Below are positions 28,545-40,270 of a DNA stretch of 64,000 nucleotides, piece by piece (the stretch's first letter is position 1; each line of letters opens with the position of its first letter). Position numbers and translations under genes: made by a program. Source of the stretch: Nemania diffusa (Eukaryota; Ascomycota; Sordariomycetes; Xylariales; Xylariaceae). The stretch lies in assembly GCA_038501195.1 (NCBI GenBank), contig JBBPUQ010000008.1, forward strand, positions 290,001 through 354,000, in the 5' to 3' direction. The notes under the pieces are model-generated. The model saw nothing but the letters and a program-made list of their open reading frames with translations. It had not been told where the DNA came from and ran no database searches.

Positions 28545-28817
28545 GGCCGTCCAGGCGTGCGACCAGAGCGGCGCCTCCTCGCTCGCGGCGAACACCTCGA
28601 CCGAGTAGGAGAACTGGTCCGAGCGGGTGTTGTTGGCGTGGTCGATGTACCGGTCGAACACCGAGTCTAGGGCGGTTGCGGCATTGCGGATGCCGTCGTA
28701 GGCGAAGAGGTTGGTGGGTTTGGGGTAGCCGAGGCCGTAGAGCGGACAGTTCTGCTTTGCGTGTGAGCCGATGGCTTGGATGGCTATCCAGGCCAGCGTT
28801 TTCCAGTACTCAAGCAT
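28545..28817 (-). pseudogene. 5' fragment of a beta-lactamase-family (transpeptidase-like) gene, truncated
   Basis: The start at 28817 gives MLEYWKTLAWIAIQ, a hydrophobic leader, followed by QNCPLYGLGYPKPTNL. This resembles the CPPLGPV(F/Y)P.PTNL hallmark at the N-terminus of fungal secreted beta-lactamase/transpeptidase-like proteins. Next comes FSYSVEVFAASEEAPLWSHAWTA, like the family's S(F/Y)SV.VFSA...PL......A stretch. After codon 91 the reading runs straight into TA repeats and a stop at 28512. The SxxK, YxN and C-terminal motifs are therefore missing: the gene is cut at the edge of the A/T-rich block. The identification rests on this N-terminal pattern only. A separate, longer member of the same fold lies at 58870-60180. 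Confidence 0.6.
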
Positions 28818-28859
28818 TGTGATAGCAGTTCTAGGTATGACAAGTTGTAAATGACACAA

Positions 28860-30226
28860 TTAGACGCTACTCATAGCATCATGGTCGGTGCCAAGCGCGT
28901 ATAAATACTCGCACACTATATATCAAGCTGAGTCTAGAACTAGACACATAGTATCGGGCGAGCCCTCATAATGTCCTACCATTATCGTCATATCTTCAAG
29001 GTTTAATATCTGTGCCGATGTCCTGGGCTCGCCGCCGCCTGAGCTCGTAGTAGGATTCGGAGCGACACATTATCCGTCAGCTGAGAAACCGGGTAAGGTT
29101 CTCATAATTAACCGCTGAATGCCAGAATGCCTACTGTGGCAATGCTCGACATCTCACAAAGCGACAGAACGATATAACACAATTTAAGGGATCGGCCGAG
29201 GTGAGGAAGGAGGGCTTATCTTCTATTTTATTGATCGACGGCGATTGGTATTGATCGGTGACAACATTTACATCTACGAAGTTCTATTATGGTGCAATAA
29301 AGCCTACCGTAGTACACGGCTTGCATTTAACAGGCATGGGACATTGGCCAGATCTACGCTGCCGTCTTAGGATGCCGTCCTGCACATCTAGAACGTGAAG
29401 AGTTACTATTTCAGGGCCTCGAATCTGCGCGATCCCGCGCGGAACCTCAGACTCCGACACTCTTGGCACTATACATTAACAGCGCCCTATATGAATGACG
29501 CATCGCTCGGTCCCGTTTCGCCAGCGATCGTCCTATGATTTCATTCTATCACCTTTCAATGCGGACAAGATGGACAAGTCCCTGGTAACTGGTTCCCTCT
29601 GCGGGGCCGCACGCGTTGTTGGCCTCGGTCTAGATGGCTATTTAAGCATCCCTAATCTCTGTTCCAATGGCCATGTTGTAATTAGCCACCCCGATGGCGA
29701 GTAGGGCTGCAATGCGCCCTCAGTTGGGAAATACCATCATCTGTCGCGCATTGCCCTCGTCATTCCCTCAAGTAAGTGATGCAAAGTGAGAAATAAAGCA
29801 AGTTCAAGTTTTCCAAGCAATATAATGCTACAATTAAATTCTCAACCTGTATCAGCCGAACTACCTATCTTGCACTATATAAAAGGTAGTAACAAGAAGA
29901 GACATGACATGTATACTGGATTGAACAGAAGCTGAGTGACATCCGTGTCGACCCCCTTTGGTCTTCAGCCTTCTATTGCAACAAATCGCTAGAGCCATCG
30001 AAAAGCAAACCTCGCTGTTCCTCGTCTCAATCTAAAGCCTCCAGCATTTGTACCAGCGAATGCGAATCGCTATGTCTACCAAATGCCATCAAGTCGTCCC
30101 CCCTCCAATCACAGATCTCTCCAACCTCAGGTGAAATGCAAAGATTATATACTAGTACAAGCCCTTCCAAAATGCAAGAAAGAAAAAAAAACTCATTTCC
30201 CCATGCATGCTATCCCTCGTGGTGCC
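28860..30226. other. Intergenic, no gene recognised
   Basis: Ordinary base composition; only short frames without family resemblance. A TATA-like word (CTATATAAAAGG) lies at about 29875 but no gene follows it. The right part must hold the 3' untranslated region of the RCC1 gene. Confidence 0.5.
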
Positions 30227-32134
30227 TTAATTCCCATTGACCGAGGGCGATCTGTCGGAATCGTGTTCGGCTGCAAGTATAGAGTACTGGCCACCAGCAC
30301 CAGCCCAGACAATCTTTCGGCTACGGATGGCCGAGTTATCGATGATGGTTGGGACTTCAATATCGTCTGTGGTACCCTGACCAGTCTGGTAGTTGGCGGA
30401 GAAACCCCACGAATACACCCGTCCAGTCGTATCAATCGCGAAACTGGTATCGACGCCAGCAGCAACAAACTCGGCGTTGATATCTGTTTAAATGGTTAGT
30501 CACGGATACTAAGCGGGCGTACTCAGATAGAAGCGAGTTGGCTTACCAGGAACAGAAGTGGGTTCAAGGAGAATACGAGGCCGTTGGTTCTCGTCGAATA
30601 TGGTATTGTCCTGGTTGAATAGAGTAGCGGGTTGGCCAACTTGATGACCATCAACACGACCCCATGTCAATAGCTGGCCGTCCTTGGTACGCGCAACAGA
30701 GTGATGCTCTCCTCCTGAAATCATTCCGATGTTGGCGTCCTTGAGTGAGTCTACAATCTTGGGCTGGAGAATCATGGCGTCATCCTTGCCAGTATCATCA
30801 TAGTGGCCTGTCTGCGAGTAGTTGTTCAGACCCCATGACCAGACACGCTGTTGGTTATCGACGTAGAAGCTGTGATAAGATCCAGCAGCAATGTCCACGG
30901 CATAGTGCCTCTTGCCGAACATGCCGCAAGGTTGCGGTTGAAGTGTGGTTATCGAGCCACCGTGGCGCGTGAGAGGCTTTCGGCCTAGTTGGAACTGGCC
31001 ACCGCTGCCCCACGTCCAGACCTTGCCGTGAACATCTACGGCGATAACATGGTTGGAGCCACAGACGATGTTGGTGATGTCTTGTAGTGGCGCAATCAGC
31101 ATGGGGGTGGGTTGCACTCTAATATCCTTGGCAAAGCCAATGATGCCATCAGCGCCGCGGAATGTTCCCCAGCCGAAAACGAAACCGTCGGTGGTCAAGA
31201 GGAAGGAGGCAGAATCAGTAGCAACAACTTTGCAGATGATGTCAGACTCCTCCAGTTCACCTCTCTCGATCTCAGTAGGAGTGCTTTCAAGGGGGTTGAC
31301 TCCCGTGTCATCGTCATCGTCGTCGGATTCTTCGGCGTCTACATCACGCACACCGCCGGCCCAGGTAGTATCACGACCTAGCGCCTTGTCGTCGTTGACA
31401 CCCCAGGTAAGAATTCGGTTATCTTTGGTCAGCGCAATAGCGTGCATGCCTCCACAGGCAAGATCAACTACGCCGACCTCCTCTGCGCCAAGGTTGTGAT
31501 TTATACGAGGTCGCTTGACATCGATTGGCTTTTTTCCTTCGAATCTCTTGCTACCAAGGCCGAGTTCGCCAGAACTACCTTCTCCGAAAACGAAAACATC
31601 GAGGGAGGCAGTAGGTACGGGATTATTGACGACGTTTCTCTTTCGTCTCTTCAACACGACTTGCTTGCGCCAGCCGGTAGGGCCCTCTTCGGTGGCTGCG
31701 ACACGGGCCTTCTTCGTGGGGCGAGGTTCGCTTTCTTCGGCGGCACTCTGGTCTGACTCATTCTCCTCATCTTCCTCGTCATCCTCGTCAATTGGGCGCT
31801 TGCCGTTAGTATTCTTGGCAGACTTCTTAGCGGCTGGCTTCTTAGCCGGGGCGGCCTTCTTTGTGGCAGCGGCCTTTGTCTTCGCAGCGGCGGCCTTGGG
31901 TGCGGGGGTAGACCTCTTGGGTGCGGCTTTCGCAGGTGCAGCTTTCGCAGGTGCAGCCTTGGAAGCGGTCCTGGAAGCAGGTTTAGTAGCAGTGGCTTTA
32001 GGTTTCGCGGCGGCTTTAGAGGGACCAGCTTTGGACTTGGTCGCGGCAGCGGACTTTGAGACCTTAGCGGACGAGCTTGTGGTGGCTTTTGTGGCGCCTT
32101 TAGGTGCCGCGGCTGCCTTTGATTTTGGAGCCAT
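30227..32134 (-). CDS. RCC1: RCC1-type guanine nucleotide exchange factor for Ran (Pim1/Srm1-like)
   Basis: Chromatin-bound exchange factor that loads GTP on Ran to drive nuclear transport and spindle assembly. Exons are 32134-30547 and 30483-30227; the intron 30484-30546 (63 bp, GTAAGC...ACAG) splits a GAT codon. Product 614 aa. Residues 1-150 are a lysine/alanine/proline-rich basic tail with an acidic stretch (DEDDEEDEE), as in histone-binding N-termini. The rest is seven RCC1 repeats, seen as repeated (C/A)G...H......G.(V/L)..WG units, for example CGGMHAIALTKDNRILTWG, AAGSYHSFYVDNQQRVWSWG and SGGEHHSVARTKDGQLLTWG. The last repeat (AGVDTSFAIDTTGRVYSWG) is in exon 2, which supports the splice. 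Seven units make a complete propeller. The start is the first ATG of the frame, in a good context. The tail is low-complexity, so its exact extent varies between species. Confidence 0.93.
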
Positions 32135-33605
32135 GATAATCTCTGCGACGCGTCGTACGACGGTACAAAAGAGTGGTGATGGTGAGTAAGGGGAATAAGG
32201 TACAAGTCTGCGCAGGTCTCAGACCCTCGTCGCTACTCGTAGTCAATAGCTGATCGAGGGCGAGGTAGCGGGAATTAAGATGAGGGTAATGAGATAGAAT
32301 ATGCGCGATCGTATCGCGAGGCAAATGCAGGAAGTAGGTATCGCACAATGCGGCGAGAGCTTGATAGCGGAATGACCTGGTGGTGGCCTGACGACCTAAC
32401 GATCGAGTATGAGGTGATTCTGTATGGGTGATGGAGGGGTGCAAGCGCGCAGAGTCTATTCCGAACAACGACAATGCATAAAGTGTAAGGGCTTCCAAGT
32501 TTCTTTGTTGATGTTTGCAGACAGGAATAAGAAGAAAGATGGGAGGGTCGAGGAAAAAGACGCGCCTGTGTGTGTGTGTGTGGATTGATTGTCTTTTTTT
32601 GGCTACACACAATGGTCAGAAGAGACCGAGCTGGGATCAGTCAGCACAAAAAAATATTGGCACTCGCGCCTGCGACCGAAGACCGAGAAACAGCCAATCA
32701 CAGCGCATGCCAGAGCGTTGCACAACACGTCTTAGGCTCAGGCCGGTGCTGAGGATGTACCTAGGTACCTCCTTAGGCAGGTACTCAGGTCCACACAAGC
32801 TGTATCCCACCAATCAGTAGAAAGATAGGGCCCACAGGAGCTTCTGAAGCCCCTCCTGTGGCTCGCTGCAAGGGGTAGGATACGCTTATCAGCGCGTAGG
32901 GTACTTCGGTACCGGTAGGAACTAGCAATTGTCTTTTGTACAGAGTACCTATCTACATATCGAGCTCATCACCTACATGTAGGTACCTAGATACCTCAGA
33001 GATAAGTTGGTACCTATGTACCCCAGTACCTAACCGACTCTTGAGATATCTAGTCGTGAGGCAGGAACGGTAATGCCCGGAAGTACAGCATACAGAGTAG
33101 CTGTACCAGCTGCACCTATCCAGGCTCCAAGCTTCAGATATATCGAATTACAAGGTCATACCAGTCTCTGTATAGAATGTGCCACTTGTAGAAATGAAGA
33201 GAGGTGAGTGGTTATATTGTCCATTTGACCGGATCCAATTTAGCAAGTGGGAGTACTATATAGCGACGGTGAAGATTCCGGCCTACTCTTATCTCGTACA
33301 CATGCAGCATATAAATCAGAGAGAGAGAGAGAGATGCTTGACTTGTTTCGCCGTGAAGTTACCAAACTGGAGCAATTAAGCGAGCCGAACGATGAATCTC
33401 AGCTCAGGAGCGGAATGCATTTTCATATTGGTGGGTATAAACGCCATATTGCCTATCCCTTTGTATCACAAACGCCTGTGTCCCTTAGAAATACACTAGT
33501 AGCCTCCCTCCGTCGTGTCCCGTTCCATTCCATTGCTTGTCATCCCAGCCTGTCCTATGATCTGCCGTGTCCGACCCCAGTAAAATGAAGGGACTGTCGC
33601 GACTT
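32135..33605. other. Intergenic: RCC1 promoter/leader and a GTAC-rich patch
   Basis: It contains a short TG run (32567-32580) in the RCC1 upstream region and eleven GTAC words, several as GGTACC, between 32757 and 33034. A GA run lies near 33319-33333. No gene is recognised. Confidence 0.6.
32567..32580. repeat. TG dinucleotide microsatellite
   Basis: Seven TG units upstream of the RCC1 gene (CA on its coding strand), 430 bp before the start codon. Confidence 0.9.
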
Positions 33606-34031
33606 TCACCAGTTCTTAGTCGTGAAGTCAATCTCGTTAGGGTTTGAGCCCGCAACCGCGCGCTCGCACGTGCACGAGCCTGCGGGACGAGAGCCGCATT
33701 CGCAGGTGCTACCTGTAGGCGCCACGTTCTCAGTCGCGGCGTTGTCGCACGTGCACTGGTTGGCAGGCCGCGCGCGACATGAGCATCTGGCGCCACTTGT
33801 GGTGTTTTCTATTGCGGCGTTCTGACAGGTGCACTGGAGGGCAGACTGCTTGCCGCAAGAGCACGTCGCCTGCTTGGCTGTGGCGCATAACACGTTAGCA
33901 TACAAGATATAAAACACCCCATTTGAAGACTAGTATGCTTCAAGATGCGATGCTAACTTACCACAGACACACTCATTGCCTGAGTTCTTGCCGCAGCAGG
34001 TAGGGGTTGCCATGGTGACTGCAGTTGCCAT
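33606..34031 (-). CDS. Metallothionein-like cysteine-rich protein (three CxC-x7-CxC repeats)
   Basis: Exons are 34031-33962 and 33877-33606; the intron 33878-33961 (84 bp, GTAAGT...CACAG) splits an alanine codon. Product 113 aa with 16 cysteines. The N-terminus has TCCGKNSGNECVC, then three repeats: CSCGKQSALQCTC, CSCRARPANQCTC and CECGSRPAGSCTC, each CxC-x7-CxC, separated by AA.EN-type linkers. It ends in EIDFTTKNW. I know this pattern from small, conserved, uncharacterised ascomycete proteins; metal binding is inferred from cysteine content. A second in-frame ATG at 34013 could be the true start (MATPTCC). There is no signal peptide, so it is probably cytosolic. A TATA box lies at 34221-34230. 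Confidence 0.8.
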
Positions 34032-34220
34032 TGTAATTTTGGTATAAATGAGGCTGGGTAGGGTAGAGGCGAGATTGGCTTCACAGTTGAAGGTTGTGAG
34101 GGAGGATAGAAGTGGTCTGGAGTAGGCAGTGGTGTAGAGAGTCAGAGAAGTGATGTTCTGTTCGTATGCAATAAGTATCTACACAGGCAATCTGCAACAT
34201 GAGCAGAGAATAATGAACAG

Positions 34221-34230
34221 CCTTTATATA
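34221..34230 (-). promoter_or_regulatory. Candidate TATA box of the metallothionein-like gene
   Basis: TATATAAAGG on the minus strand, about 190 bp upstream of the start codon, a usual distance for a fungal gene with a leader. Position and match are the only evidence. Confidence 0.45.
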
Positions 34231-35418
34231 CTCATCTCCAGTGTCGATGCTTGCGTTAGTGACATCACTAGTCCTGGTCATCATCTGTTTGCTGATTGGT
34301 CCGAATATCGCTAATGTGATCTTAGCCAATAAGAGCGCACATGATTACTTCCCATCACGTATAAGAGGATTCCTGCGGTAGAAAGTTCCTTGGCGTTTTA
34401 CCCCGGATTTTAACTGCCAACGGTCAGCTAGCAGCCCTGGTTTAGGCCAATAAAAGCCGAGATAGCCGGTCCTGTCCCTATTTTTTTTTACCTGCGGACC
34501 TGCTCTTGCAGATGCTGAGCCGTAATTTCCCCACACCACCTACCCTCAGTTTCTCCCCGGTATATAACTTCCTAATCTATCCATAGCCAATATTAAGAGC
34601 CTGGATATCTAGTCCTGGTTCGACAACATTACGACTGAGCTAAAAGATGTAGTGTCCTACATACTTCGGGGGATATCTCTCACGGCTAGGAACCAATTGA
34701 CCAGGTTTGTCAGTACGAAGTTTGGACAGACCCACGCACTTTCCCCCAGATAAGATGCTCTTAGCCTTCTGAGGATGACTCGAAACAAGCCAGGGATCTG
34801 AGTGGCGAGACGCAGATGATGGTAGGAGCTCCAGATGTCAACACTTGGCATCCGATCACTATCTCCCGCCCGTGCCAGATACCAGGTCTGTATTTCTTCC
34901 TCCACCCACTCACCTGGGCTACTGCAAACTTGAGGGTGCTCGGTCATGAGGTAAGCCTTGACCAATGTAGAAGAACTGACCGAAGTGCGAAGTGTGAGCC
35001 AAAGGACAAGAGGGGTATTATTATCAAGCCATATAACTGACCTACCAGCCCTTTCCTAATTTTACCAATTTAAGTCGAACGCCGTAATTTGGTGTGTAGT
35101 TGCATCTTACCCCGGATTTTCGCCTTGCAAGTTTTTCCAATTAGGATGGACCGCGATGTTTACGTGCTGCTGAGCCTTGATTTCGAAGCCAAACACAGCT
35201 AATCGCATTAGGCCTGAACACACAACTACAACAACCTACACTTGGTTGCCAATTATACACATAGTATCACTTCACCACAATGATAAGGAAAAGAACAGCC
35301 AGAGGATAAAAATGCAACCCTTAATTTGCTATCAGCATCCCACCATGTCACTATAAGATGAGTATACATCACGTATATAGACTAGGTGGCGGCGATGCAC
35401 TCCCCCTTGGCGTCAGCA
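34231..35418. other. Intergenic, no gene recognised
   Basis: Only short frames. The phrase TTACCCCGGATTTT occurs twice, near 34398 and 35110, each followed some way on by a GCTGAGCC.T.ATTTC-like phrase. This may be a decayed duplicated segment. Confidence 0.45.
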
Positions 35419-36549
35419 TTAAACCACTGGCCAGCCACTCGAAAAGTTGATGGTATTCCAGCCAAACTGCTTGTCACCGTCCGCATAGCCGATAGTTATG
35501 TCGACATAGTGATAGTAGAGGATCTATACAACAGTCATGAAAGTCAGCATATTGCAACTCCATCGCGCCAGAGTTCTCACCACCCTCGTCATGTCAAGGA
35601 GGCAGCTGCTCACCGGTCCGTAGGTGGGATCCTGATAGACGCCCTGGCCGCCAGGCCCATAGACATTGTCATGCGACTGCAACACGACAGTGCCGCCACC
35701 ATTCGTGCACGCAACACCGCTCTTGTCCACAAAGCCCCCCGTCGCAGACGTAGAGCGGCACACCATGATCTTGTACTCAGCACCCGGGGCCGGCAAGCCG
35801 GTGTCGTAGCCGCAACACTGCCCCTTGCTGTAGAAGAGGTAGTAGTAGCTGCCGTACTTGAAGACGTAGGAGCCCTCGAGCGCCGTCGTGACCGGGTCGT
35901 ACGCCACCTGGTACGACGTCACGCCGCTCGCGAGCGTCAGCGGCGTGCCGGCCTTCATCTCCGCCTGGTACAGGTCGTGCCAGAACGAGCCCCATGTCAG
36001 GTAGTACGTCCCGCCCACGTTGAGCAGGTTCGGGTCGATCGCGTTGTACGGCTTTGCGGACGAGGACTTGACGCCTGTTGAGCCGTGGTCTGTCCACGAC
36101 CCTACGTCTAGTGTTGTCGACGTCGCGACGCCGATGGCGGAGTCTTGCGACCCGAACTCGCTGACTGCGTAGTAGAGGTAGTATGTGCTGCCGACTAGAC
36201 TGACGTCCGGTGCCTATGTAAATGGGACTGTGAGCATTGTAATTGGTAGATAATACTAGTTTACCACGGACTCGCTTACCCAGAGGTCCTGATTACCGGC
36301 AAGATCAATCGATGAACCAGCCGGAATCGCGGCTCCCTTGTACGTCCACGGGCCCGTGATGTCCGGTGCCGTGTGCACGGCGATCTTCCCGTTCGTCGAG
36401 AACCGGAAGTAAGTCCCGTCCGAGCGCCGAATGATAGACGGGTCGTGAGCGTTAGTGCATGTACCCGTGCATGTCTTCGGGTTGGCGAAGCCCAATGCCG
36501 ATCCCAGGAGGGACAGAGCGCCTAAAGCTGTGGTCCGAATCGTCACCAT
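35419..36549 (-). CDS. abnA: Secreted GH43 endo-1,5-alpha-L-arabinanase
   Basis: Cleaves alpha-1,5-arabinan side chains of pectin outside the cell. Exons are 36549-36280, 36213-35614 and 35523-35419; introns of 66 and 90 bp have GTAAGC/GTGAGC donors and end in TAG. Product 324 aa, the usual length for fungal arabinanases of this type. A signal peptide (about residues 1-22) is followed by the beta-propeller. The three acidic catalytic residues sit in NAHDPSI (D36), NAIDPNLL (D150) and ALEGSY (E203), and [13 protein letters not shown] carries the conserved histidine. The C-terminus [16 protein letters not shown]...FSSGWPVV is typical and lies on exon 3, so the gene appears intact. Its neighbours are unrelated. 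The assignment to GH43 is firm; endo-arabinanase is the best match within the family. Confidence 0.9.
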
Positions 36550-39500
36550 GATGATTCACTCGCCTATCTCAATACTGCACTATCAGCCCAATTATGATTT
36601 TCCGGCGATTGATATTGATCGACCGTCACATAGCGACGACATCCTCTCGCCAGCACGTCGGTCGACTTTATTAATTGTATAATCGGAAAATTAGAATCCA
36701 TGCTGTCCCTCGATTTGGTTGGCGCCGTTCTCCGTGTAGATAATTGCCTGATCTAGTAATTTCTCCCTAAGAGTCGCGCGGTGATTGGAGGAACACATCA
36801 CGGTAGTTTGGCCGCGGCACACATGGGCATGAACATGGACATGGACATGGTTTGAATTAGTTATCGGCAGATTCAAAGTTGCGAGCGTCTTGCATGGCGA
36901 TCACATTAGTTTTACAACCCAACGCTAACTTTAATGGTGGACAACAGAAAGTCAGTTGTGCCCCCATGCTACCTACCTTTAGGCCACCAAGTCATATGAT
37001 GTAATATCACAGGTTAAGCGGTCGACTCAGAGCTTGTGAATCATAGATGTGAGTGCCACCTAAGAGCCCAATGTATGGTACTTATGGTATGGTGTATATG
37101 CGCACCAATGCGATGGCTAAGCGTCGTAACGGGCTGTTAATCCAGGCTCTCTATTCATGGAAAGACCCGGTTTACCCCAGATACTCTCACGTTGTCCTTG
37201 CATTGCATGCAGACAATTTTCCGTAACTTACTGCGCCACATAGAAACATGTAAAAAAGCCACAATGAGTTAGCTAATCAATACTGGTTTGCAGGTGGAGG
37301 TTATCGTTATTGCTACGATAGAGGTTCACGTTTTCATTTACTAGCTCGTAATAGATAAAAGTTTTATAGGCTACATTTGTTGAGGAAGCAAGGAGTAGAA
37401 CACCTATGAACTGCCGTGAGGATTCTTTTATAACTCCTGTTCTTCATACTTCCCTGCGAGCTAATAAGATGGTCGAATGGTATTCCAAGGGATCTACGAT
37501 CTACTTGTGACCTTGCATCAACACTCGTCCATGTTAAGTAAGATACTCACATGCATCGATGGTAGCAACTAAGGCAATATCAAGTTCTAGACTTAAGCAT
37601 CCAATGAGGCAGTTATCTTAGGTGTAACATAAAAACAGGCTTCAGGGCGCATAGTATTACACTCAATCTTATCATGTGGCATATTATGATTGTTGTGATA
37701 GGGGCTTGGTTCGTCTAATTATCATTCATGTGGCCCCTTTAACTTTATGTCGTGTCCTGTCAGCAAGTATTTTGTCTGTTGGCATCGAATGTTGTAGCCT
37801 TAAACGTCTCTTTTTCAATATCGACTTGTATCTGGTTCTTCAAAAGCTACATGCCACGCTGGAGGGGGTGAAGTGTGCCTTTCCCGCCCTAGCTGTATGG
37901 TTTCTACTTTTCTACTCCTTACCTAACATTCACAACTAGTATAAATAGCTCCTGCCATATTGTAGTACCATGCGGTTACCTATTCAGTACGTATATTTTA
38001 TCACGACATGTTTTATGACACAATAGTTACACTTTGTCTCACTCTAGTCGTCCCCCTTCCATTGAAATGGAGCACACCAGAGTAAATGAGAGCATACAGT
38101 GGCCGCCACACCGCCATCATCAGACAGCAGATAGCTTCGTGCTGAATCTTGAATACTGTTTATGGTCTGTTTCCGTGTTATAGTTGTCATTTGCCTGAAC
38201 GGTACCTTACTATATGATCAAACCTCCATAGTCAGTTTACTCCCAGGCGCAATATTATTGGATAGTGGATATTATAAATGCTAATTGATGTATTCAAAAA
38301 AGGTGTAAACACCTAGCAGACTCAGAAGTACAGTAATCTGAAGACTTGGCTATAACTGAGTACATCACAGACGCCTTCAGTCGACCGTGGGGGAAACACC
38401 GAGTGTAGGTATGAAGGCCTGGCACCATAGAAAGAAGCAGACAGGGTGATGACTTCTACTACTAAAGTAGTACACAGCACGGAGTATATCTACTGTGAGA
38501 GTTTACCCAGCAGTCACGGAACAGTAGAATATTAGGTGTTTATTCAGCCCCTTGTGGCTAGCCCACTTACACAACTCAATCTTATAAGCGCAACGGGTTT
38601 GAATAGCAACATTTCAGCGGTAAGCATGAAAAGTACCTTCAAAATAAACTTTCTGCTTTATATTGAGGCTATGAGTCTTTGAGAGATTAAATGCCCTCTT
38701 ATCCCCTGGTTACTCTGTGAATAGATAGAGAATTTCCCTAACTTAATAACTGGAAGAACGACACAATGAACTCGTAATATTGAGCGGTACTTTATATACT
38801 GCGATCTCCCAGTGACGTTTCTTCACTTTGGGCCAAGAAACAGGACACACTCTAGTATCAGAGCCAACTGCCTACGTCTATTACAGGCAGATGCAGGCTT
38901 CCATAAGGTGAACGTTTCCGGGCGATGCAAAGAAGTTAATATAGAATAGTCCCTAGGCCTGATTATGAATACAAAGTGCACAGTGATGTGTAAGTTTCTG
39001 GATACAACGATCCGTATACTGTAATATCTAATATAACACGTTTTTGACGTTTGGAATCTTTATAGAGGTTCTATATCTCTACGGATACGGTTGGGCATTC
39101 TCATCTGATATTGAATGTGACAACAACAAAACATCAATCCGACATTCAAATCGCGTGCCTATAGAAAGTTGCAATGAACATTATAGTGGTATTTGTTGAT
39201 TTGCCCAAGAAATGCCTCATGGTGTTATGATATTGCGTATAGCTACAGATATGAACGTTTAGCTAATCTTGACTAAACTTTCGTCTGTATAGATATAGAT
39301 GGACGCGTGTTAGAGATATGTATTGGCCCGTTTCATTATATTTTATTTTATTGTAGATTCCCGTAGGATTCTTTCCTAGTTAGTCCTCGTGTTGGTGCTT
39401 CTTGCACTACGGCATGCGGTACTCGATATGCTAGATTATTATCTTGGTGTCACAACGCAGCAACAGGTAGCGTAGCAGTGCTACAAGGACCACGGTCTAC

Positions 39501-39943
39501 GCTGCGACATGTGATACTTGTCAATTCATGTGACAAGACTTCAAATTTGCACGACTTCAAAGATAGGGAGTTGATCCCTCTTACATGGGGTTGCTTAGGT
39601 GTTTCATGTGCGATTACCAGCTATCCCTGAGGACGTCAGCGTGGGTATAGCATAGTACATGCTTGAGTTATTTAATGCAAGGAACTTTCAAATTGTGATC
39701 TCCTGTCAGCACGGGATTTCAGATTAGAATACTTAATGAGAAAAAAGTCCAATGCTTCGGTTGATATGATTTTACGCAGTCAGCTCACATACATTACCTT
39801 GCTTCTCACTCCTCTCCTGCTCTGATGCACACTGCCGGCATAACCTCATTAACTTGAGAGTCATCACTTCATAAGTTCCACCTCACTGCTTCATTAATTA
39901 TTTTATCCACCAAGTCCTGCTAGCCAATCACTCTTTTTATGCG
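36550..39943. other. Long gene-free stretch
   Basis: 3.4 kb of moderately A/T-rich DNA with no frame resembling a known family. The left end contains the promoter of the arabinanase gene. No tRNA, tandem repeat or clear transposon was seen. Confidence 0.5.
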
Positions 39944-40270
39944 ATGTCCCAGCATCGGAGACATCTAACTCATCAAGAACGGCTCGTGAGAGAAATAACT
40001 CACCGCGCAAGCGATATTGAAGCCGAGATGAATGATCTTCGGCATCTCTGGAAGGATTGGGACGTCCCTCGGATCGAGCGACTTGTCGCAAGGGTCGAGA
40101 GGGTTCTTCAGTATGCAAAAACTGGCTTGAATAACCCCACCAACGTGGGGGAATATAACACGGTTTGGGGTATAGTCACGAAGGTAAATAGCCATTGGCT
40201 TGAGGCCTATGAGTATTCACGTAGGCGGAGGAGACTTGAGATTGCTGAGAGTTGCCCGATAGAGGAATGA
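39944..40270 (+). CDS. Hypothetical protein, 108 aa
   Basis: A single-exon frame starting ATGTCCCAGC and ending in EEStop. The product is highly charged and helical (LVREITHRASDIEAEMNDLRHLWKD is interpreted as amphipathic), with RRRRRLEIAE near the end. It has no signal peptide, membrane segment or recognised domain. It stands alone in gene-poor DNA. The composition looks protein-like but I cannot match it to a family; it may be a chance frame or the remnant of a larger gene. Confidence 0.3.
   Translation: MSQHRRHLTHQERLVREITHRASDIEAEMNDLRHLWKDWDVPRIERLVARVERVLQYAKTGLNNPTNVGEYNTVWGIVTKVNSHWLEAYEYSRRRRRLEIAESCPIEE

Noticed and set aside
31515..32189. Long plus-strand frame opposite the RCC1 N-terminus
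   Set aside because: A shadow of the biased Lys/Ala codons of the real gene; it has low complexity and no family resemblance.
34657..34965. 102-codon minus-strand frame
   Set aside because: No start context, domain or splice extension; the composition is compatible with chance in intergenic DNA.
35386..36081. 231-codon plus-strand frame opposite the arabinanase gene
   Set aside because: It overlaps the GH43 exon in antisense and is Arg/Ala/Val-rich as expected from the complement of a GC-rich gene.
37676..37939. 87-codon plus-strand frame
   Set aside because: It begins in A/T-rich intergenic DNA and has no recognisable motif or intron-linked continuation.
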